6,089 nucleotides of DNA from Verrucomicrobiota bacterium (lineage in GTDB: Bacteria; Verrucomicrobiota; Verrucomicrobiia; Opitutales; Opitutaceae). Of the stretch, positions 1-3,588 are shown piece by piece. Position numbers and translations under genes: made by a program. The notes under the pieces are model-generated. The model ran no database searches. It had not been told where the DNA came from and saw nothing but the letters and a program-made list of their open reading frames with translations. The stretch is from contig JAEXPG010000316.1 of assembly GCA_023447015.1 (NCBI GenBank), forward strand, positions 1 through 6,089, read 5' to 3'. Position 1 is the stretch's first letter. Every line of letters begins with the position of its first letter.

Positions 1-31
1 CTCCGGCGCACCCCAGCACCGCCCTTCCCCC
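1..31 (+). other. C-rich leader before the first gene
   Basis: These bases precede the ATG at 32. They are strongly C-rich (the run CCCTTCCCCC directly abuts the start codon) and hold no purine-rich Shine-Dalgarno sequence. The reading frame of the gene is open through this stretch but contains no alternative start codon, so ATG 32 is the first usable start in the window. Too little upstream sequence is present to look for a promoter. Confidence 0.6.
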
Positions 32-3000
32 ATGAACCCCACCAAGCCGTCCTCGTCGTTCGGTCGCCTGGGCCTGCTCGCCGCCTTCGCGGCCGGCACC
101 GCCGCCTCGGCCATGCCCACCGTCACCAACCTCAACGGCGACGTCCTCGACTACCAGGAGAACCAGGACCAGAACGTCTCGCCGGCGCTCGTGGACGTGG
201 GCGGCAACGCGGCCGTCAACATGGGCTTCACCGCCGGGAGGAACAAATTCCAGTTCCAGTTCGTGGGCGGCAACTCCGCCGAGGACTCGTTCTACTTCGG
301 CAATTACGGAACCGGAGCCGGCCAGGTCATCGTCGGCTGGACGGACGACGGCCTCGGCAACTGGGGCAACTACGCCAAGGTCAACGGCGGTGTCGTCGGC
401 AACTGGGACGCCGCGACCAACACGATCACGTTCACTTCCCTCTACGCCAACAACGACACCATCAACACGCTGGTCCGCAATCTCCGCTACAGCAACAGCG
501 CCCAGTACACGCCCTCCACCGCCACGCGCACCGTCCGCCTCAGCTTCACCGACTGGGTGAACGAGACCTACGTCGCCACCACCACCATCAAGGTCACCGC
601 CGTCGACGATCCCCCGGCCTTCCTCGGCGCCGGGTTTGCGGCGACCGATTTCGGCGTGGGCACGGGCACCAAGGGCACGGGCTACGCCGTCGCCCCGCAG
701 GCCGACGGCAAGTACGTCGCCGTCTACGAGGTGAGCAACAGCAGCAGCGTGAAGCACCTCGTCGTCGCCCGCTTCAACCTCGACGGCACCCTCGACACCG
801 CCTTCGGCACCGGCGGGCTCTTCCACTCCGCCACCGTCGCGCCCAGCACGAACAACAACCTCAAGGGCGTGCTGATCCGCACCGACGCCGGCCAGGCGGG
901 CAAGATCGTGGTCTCGACCAGCGACAGCGACGCCGCCAACGACGCCAGCATCCTGCTCCTCCAGCTCAACGCCAACGGCACGCTCGACACCTCCTTCGGT
1001 TCCGCCGGTCTCTGCCGTTTCAACGCCGGTACCGGCAACAGCCTCGAGGAGATCTGCGCCATCGCCCAACAGCCCGACGGCAAGATCGTCGCCGCCGGCA
1101 GCTTCTACGACGACGCCTCCACGCAACGCAGCATCACCCTCTGGCGCTTCAAAGCCGACGGCTCCGGCCTCGACACCACGTTCGCCAGCCCGAGGGGTTA
1201 CGCCCGCGCGCTGATCGGGGGCAACTATTCCTACGGACTCAGTCTGTTCGTGCAGCCCGACGGCAAGATCGTCCTCGGCGGCCTCGTCTACGGGTCCGCC
1301 TCGACCGACGATCCCTGGGACCTCGGCGTGCGCCGCTACAACAGCGACGGCTCCCTCGACACCTCCTTCGGTTCCGCCGGCATGGCCAAGCTCGACTACG
1401 CCCACACCTATGAAGGCGCCACCCGCGTGGCCCGTCAGGCCAAGGGCCCGAACGCCGGCAAGATCATCGTCGCCGGCAACTACGCCACCACCCCCGGCCA
1501 GACCAACGCCTCCAGCGACCTCGTCGTCGCGCGACTCACCCCCGACGGTGCGCTCGACTCGTCCTTCGGCACCGGCGGCTGGGCGGCGATCGATGTCGCC
1601 GGCGGCCAAACCGACACCCCGGTCGCGTTGTGTGTGGATTCCGGCGACCGGATCGTCGTCACCGGCAAGATGGGCGGTACCGCCGCCGTCGTCCGCCTGA
1701 CCGCCGACGGCGCGCTCGACCCCTCCTTCAACGCCACGGGCAAACTGCTCCTGCCGGGGCTGGGAAGGAGCCCAACGATCAACGGCACCGCGATCGATCC
1801 GCTCGGCAAGATCATGCTGATCGGAAGAGTGCAGGAGTACGCGACTCCCGCCAAAATGCACGGCGCGCTGGTCCGCCTGAACTCCGACGGTTCCTTCGAC
1901 CCGATGGGTAACAAGGCCTTCGTCCCCGGCCAGGCGCCGATCGTGCTCGACCCCGATCTCCAGGTCTTCGACGGCGAGCTCGACCCGACCGACTACGCCG
2001 GCGCCAGCGTGACGCTCAGCCGCCACGGCGGCGCGAACACCTCCGATGTCTTCGGCGCCACCGGCACTCTCAGCCTCACCGGCGGCAACGTCGTCGTCGG
2101 TGGCATCACCATCGGCACGTTCACCCAAACCGGCGGCACCTTGAAGATCACCTTCAACACCGCCGCCACCACCGCGCTGACGAGCAGCGCCCTGCGCCAG
2201 ATCACCTACAGCAACTCCGCCGGTTCGCCGCCCTCCACCGTGCAGATCGACTGGGTCTTCGCCGACGGCAACACGGGCGGCGCGCAGGGCACCGGCGGGG
2301 TGCAGAGCATCCAGGCCGCCACCGTCGTGGACATCGCCGTGCCGAAGGTTTCGTTCGTCGTCCCGTCGGCCGGCCCGGTCGCCGGTGGCACCGTCGTCAC
2401 GCTCACCGGCCGCAACTTCACCGGCGCCACCAGCGTCAAATTCGGCGGCACCGCCGCCAGCTTCACCGTCAACTCCGACACGACCATCACGACCACCGCG
2501 CCCGCCGGCTCCGCCGGCACGGTCGACATCACCGTCACCGCCAACGGCACCAGCGCGACAGGGCCGAGCGACCGCTACACCTACGCACCGGTCCCGACCC
2601 TCGCCGGAATGACACCCGCCATCGGCCCGGTGACCGGAGGCACCACCGTGATCCTCACCGGCACCGCTCTCGGCACCGCCACCGCGGTGAAGTTCGGCGG
2701 CGCCGACGCGGCAAGCTTCTATGCCGAATCGGAGACCCGCATCGTCGCCGTGTCTCCCGCCGGCTCTCCTGGCGCGGTGAACATCGTCGTCACCACCGGT
2801 GGCGGCACCACGGCGATCACCGCGGCCGATGTTTTCAACTACCTCGCAGTGCCCACCATCACCGCGCTCGCGCCGTCGAGTGGCAGCCTCGCGGGCGGCA
2901 CCGCCGTGACGATCTCCGGCCTCGACCTCGCCACCACCAGTGCCGTGCGATTTGGCGGCAGCAACGCCACCAGTTTCACCATCAACTCCGACACCAGCAT

Positions 3001-3499
3001 CACCGCAGTCGCGCCCGCCGGTGCCCCCGGCGTGGTGGACGTCGTCGTCACCGCGGTCGGCGGCACAAGCACCGCGACCACCGCCGACCGGTTCACCTAC
3101 GTGATCGCGACCTATGCCGACTGGGCGGAGAGCAGCTTCACCACCGCCGAACTCGCCGATCCGGCGATCTCCGGCGCTTCCGCCGACCCCGACGGCACCG
3201 GCCTAACTAACCTGCTGCGCTACGCCTTCGACCTGCCCGCCCGCGGTCCGGTTTCCTCTCCGACATCCGTCGCCTACGACCTCGTCGCCAGCCCGGCCAC
3301 CGCCACGTTCTCCTTCCCGATGCGCGCCGCCGCCGCCGACCTCGGATACGACGTGCAATCCAGTCAGGATCTCGCCACGTGGACCACCGTGGGAACCTAT
3401 CAGTCCGGCGCCACCGCGCGGACCGAGACCTGCGCCACCGCCGCCCCCGCCGGGGCCAAACGCTTCTTCCTCCGCCTACGCGTGACCCAGGTGCCATAA
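32..3499 (+). CDS. Secreted delta-60 repeat propeller protein with cadherin-like and IPT/TIG domains
   Basis: This is a complete 1155-residue protein, probably exported and cell-surface or extracellular. No enzymatic motif is visible, so a binding or structural role is inferred. Residues 1-27 are a signal peptide: a short n-region with K5 and R12, a hydrophobic stretch from L13 to about A21, and an ASA cleavage site before M28. This peptide supports the chosen start, although no Shine-Dalgarno site precedes it. Residues 30-198 form a cadherin-like module (YSNS at 153, then 'TRTVRLSFTDW', ending 'VTAVDDPP'). Residues 204-625 are delta-60 repeats. Residues 635-770 are a second, diverged cadherin-like module (YSNS at 726). 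Residues 771-1025 are three IPT/TIG domains. Residues 1026-1155 are a tail module shared with the downstream gene, which lies 89 bases away on the same strand and may be co-transcribed. There are no transmembrane segments after the signal peptide and no LPXTG, PEP-CTERM or autotransporter end. The domain calls are firm; the biological role is unknown. Confidence 0.93.
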   Translation: MNPTKPSSSFGRLGLLAAFAAGTAASAMPTVTNLNGDVLDYQENQDQNVSPALVDVGGNAAVNMGFTAGRNKFQFQFVGGNSAEDSFYFGNYGTGAGQVIVGWTDDGLGNWGNYAKVNGGVVGNWDAATNTITFTSLYANNDTINTLVRNLRYSNSAQYTPSTATRTVRLSFTDWVNETYVATTTIKVTAVDDPPAFLGAGFAATDFGVGTGTKGTGYAVAPQADGKYVAVYEVSNSSSVKHLVVARFNLDGTLDTAFGTGGLFHSATVAPSTNNNLKGVLIRTDAGQAGKIVVSTSDSDAANDASILLLQLNANGTLDTSFGSAGLCRFNAGTGNSLEEICAIAQQPDGKIVAAGSFYDDASTQRSITLWRFKADGSGLDTTFASPRGYARALIGGNYSYGLSLFVQPDGKIVLGGLVYGSASTDDPWDLGVRRYNSDGSLDTSFGSAGMAKLDYAHTYEGATRVARQAKGPNAGKIIVAGNYATTPGQTNASSDLVVARLTPDGALDSSFGTGGWAAIDVAGGQTDTPVALCVDSGDRIVVTGKMGGTAAVVRLTADGALDPSFNATGKLLLPGLGRSPTINGTAIDPLGKIMLIGRVQEYATPAKMHGALVRLNSDGSFDPMGNKAFVPGQAPIVLDPDLQVFDGELDPTDYAGASVTLSRHGGANTSDVFGATGTLSLTGGNVVVGGITIGTFTQTGGTLKITFNTAATTALTSSALRQITYSNSAGSPPSTVQIDWVFADGNTGGAQGTGGVQSIQAATVVDIAVPKVSFVVPSAGPVAGGTVVTLTGRNFTGATSVKFGGTAASFTVNSDTTITTTAPAGSAGTVDITVTANGTSATGPSDRYTYAPVPTLAGMTPAIGPVTGGTTVILTGTALGTATAVKFGGADAASFYAESETRIVAVSPAGSPGAVNIVVTTGGGTTAITAADVFNYLAVPTITALAPSSGSLAGGTAVTISGLDLATTSAVRFGGSNATSFTINSDTSITAVAPAGAPGVVDVVVTAVGGTSTATTADRFTYVIATYADWAESSFTTAELADPAISGASADPDGTGLTNLLRYAFDLPARGPVSSPTSVAYDLVASPATATFSFPMRAAAADLGYDVQSSQDLATWTTVGTYQSGATARTETCATAAPAGAKRFFLRLRVTQVP
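983..1008 (+). repeat. 26-bp exact direct repeat, copy 1 (second copy at 1355-1380)
   Basis: These 26 bases are identical to 1355-1380 and both copies encode LDTSFGSA plus the first two bases of the next Gly codon. The flanking bases differ on both sides. The copies mark the ends of the second and fourth delta-60 units, so the identity lies on the repeat's most conserved strand. It may reflect recent exchange between repeats or simply strong codon bias on a conserved motif. Confidence 0.8.
1355..1380 (+). repeat. 26-bp exact direct repeat, copy 2
   Basis: This is the second copy of the exact repeat found at 983-1008, in the same reading frame and 372 bases downstream (124 codons, two delta-60 units). 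It encodes the same LDTSFGSA element. Confidence 0.8.
2342..3106 (+). repeat. Three tandem IPT/TIG Ig-like domains (within first gene)
   Basis: Three consecutive modules of 83-86 residues occupy residues 771-853, 854-939 and 940-1025. Each shows the IPT/TIG pattern: 'P..G...GGT.V.(L/I)(T/S)G', then 'V(K/R)FGG', 'SF....(D/E)T.I....PAG..G.V(D/N)(I/V).V', ending in an aromatic 'F/YTY' or 'FNY' strand. The first and third copies share an 'NSDT-x-IT' strand; the middle one has diverged to 'AESETRIV'. IPT/TIG modules are Ig-like folds that usually act as spacers or adhesion modules in bacterial surface proteins. Here they would place the propeller at a distance from the C-terminal tail. Confidence 0.92.
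3110..3496 (+). other. C-terminal shared tail module of the first protein
   Basis: Residues 1027-1155 begin with an aromatic helix-like segment (YADWAESSF), followed by 'ADPDGTG.TNLLRYA', a variable linker, then 'FSFPMRAAAADLGY.VQSS.DL..W', and end in 'FFLRLRV'. The same order of motifs appears in the downstream gene. From general knowledge, similar tails built around 'DPDGDG..N..EYA' are frequent at the C-termini of secreted Verrucomicrobiota and Planctomycetota proteins. The DPDG-x-G loop resembles calcium-binding loops of thrombospondin type 3 or dockerin kind, but the usual last acidic residue is Thr here. A role in sorting or anchoring is a hypothesis. Confidence 0.75.
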
Positions 3500-3588
3500 C
3501 CCTCCCCTGCCAACGCCGTCGAGATTCCATCCGACCCTTTCTCCACCGGTGTGACTTCGTCGCATCAAAACTCCAGCCGCAACCTCCC
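3500..3588. other. Intergenic gap with no clear regulatory site
   Basis: These 89 bases lie between the TAA stop of the first gene and the ATG of the second. The only symmetric element I see is the 8-base palindrome CACCGGTG at 3544-3551, which is too short and lacks a following T-run, so it is not called as a terminator. No convincing -35/-10 pair was found. A short A-rich patch (CATCAAAACT) lies about 20 bases upstream of the second start. With the same strand and a short gap, co-transcription is plausible but not shown. Confidence 0.6.

Larger units (their letters stand above)
641..1906 (+). repeat. Delta-60 repeat array, probable seven-bladed beta-propeller (within first gene)
   Basis: The delta-60 repeat family (TIGR02608/PF17164 type) is recognised by 'DG-x-LD-x-x-FG-x-x-G' elements. 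Here they begin at L254, L318, L380, L442, L508 and L562, with a degenerate copy at F622 (FDPMG) and a half copy near F207 (FGVGTG). Between each pair sits a 'PDGKI.V.G'-like strand, with its basic residue at K227, K291, K351, K412, K477, R540 and K593. That gives seven repeat units of about 53-66 residues, with a half motif at each end. Such an arrangement would fit closure of a circular propeller, which is an inference. Most members of this family have no known ligand. Confidence 0.85.

Noticed and set aside
1480..2550. Several minus-strand open frames of 70-144 codons opposite the first gene
   Set aside because: They are low-complexity mirrors of the repeat-rich gene, have no family features, and overlap a strongly supported coding region.
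3450..3496. Known cell-wall, PEP-CTERM or autotransporter end on the first protein
   Set aside because: The C-terminus (FFLRLRVTQVP) has no LPXTG, no PEP motif followed by a membrane helix and basic tail, and no beta-barrel.
3544..3551. Palindrome CACCGGTG in the intergenic gap as terminator or operator
   Set aside because: Only 8 bases with no loop, no extension of the symmetry and no T-run. A chance match is likely at this base composition.
3551..3580. Possible promoter for the second gene (GTGACT followed by an A-rich patch)
   Set aside because: There is no reasonable -10 hexamer at correct spacing. The match is too weak to call.
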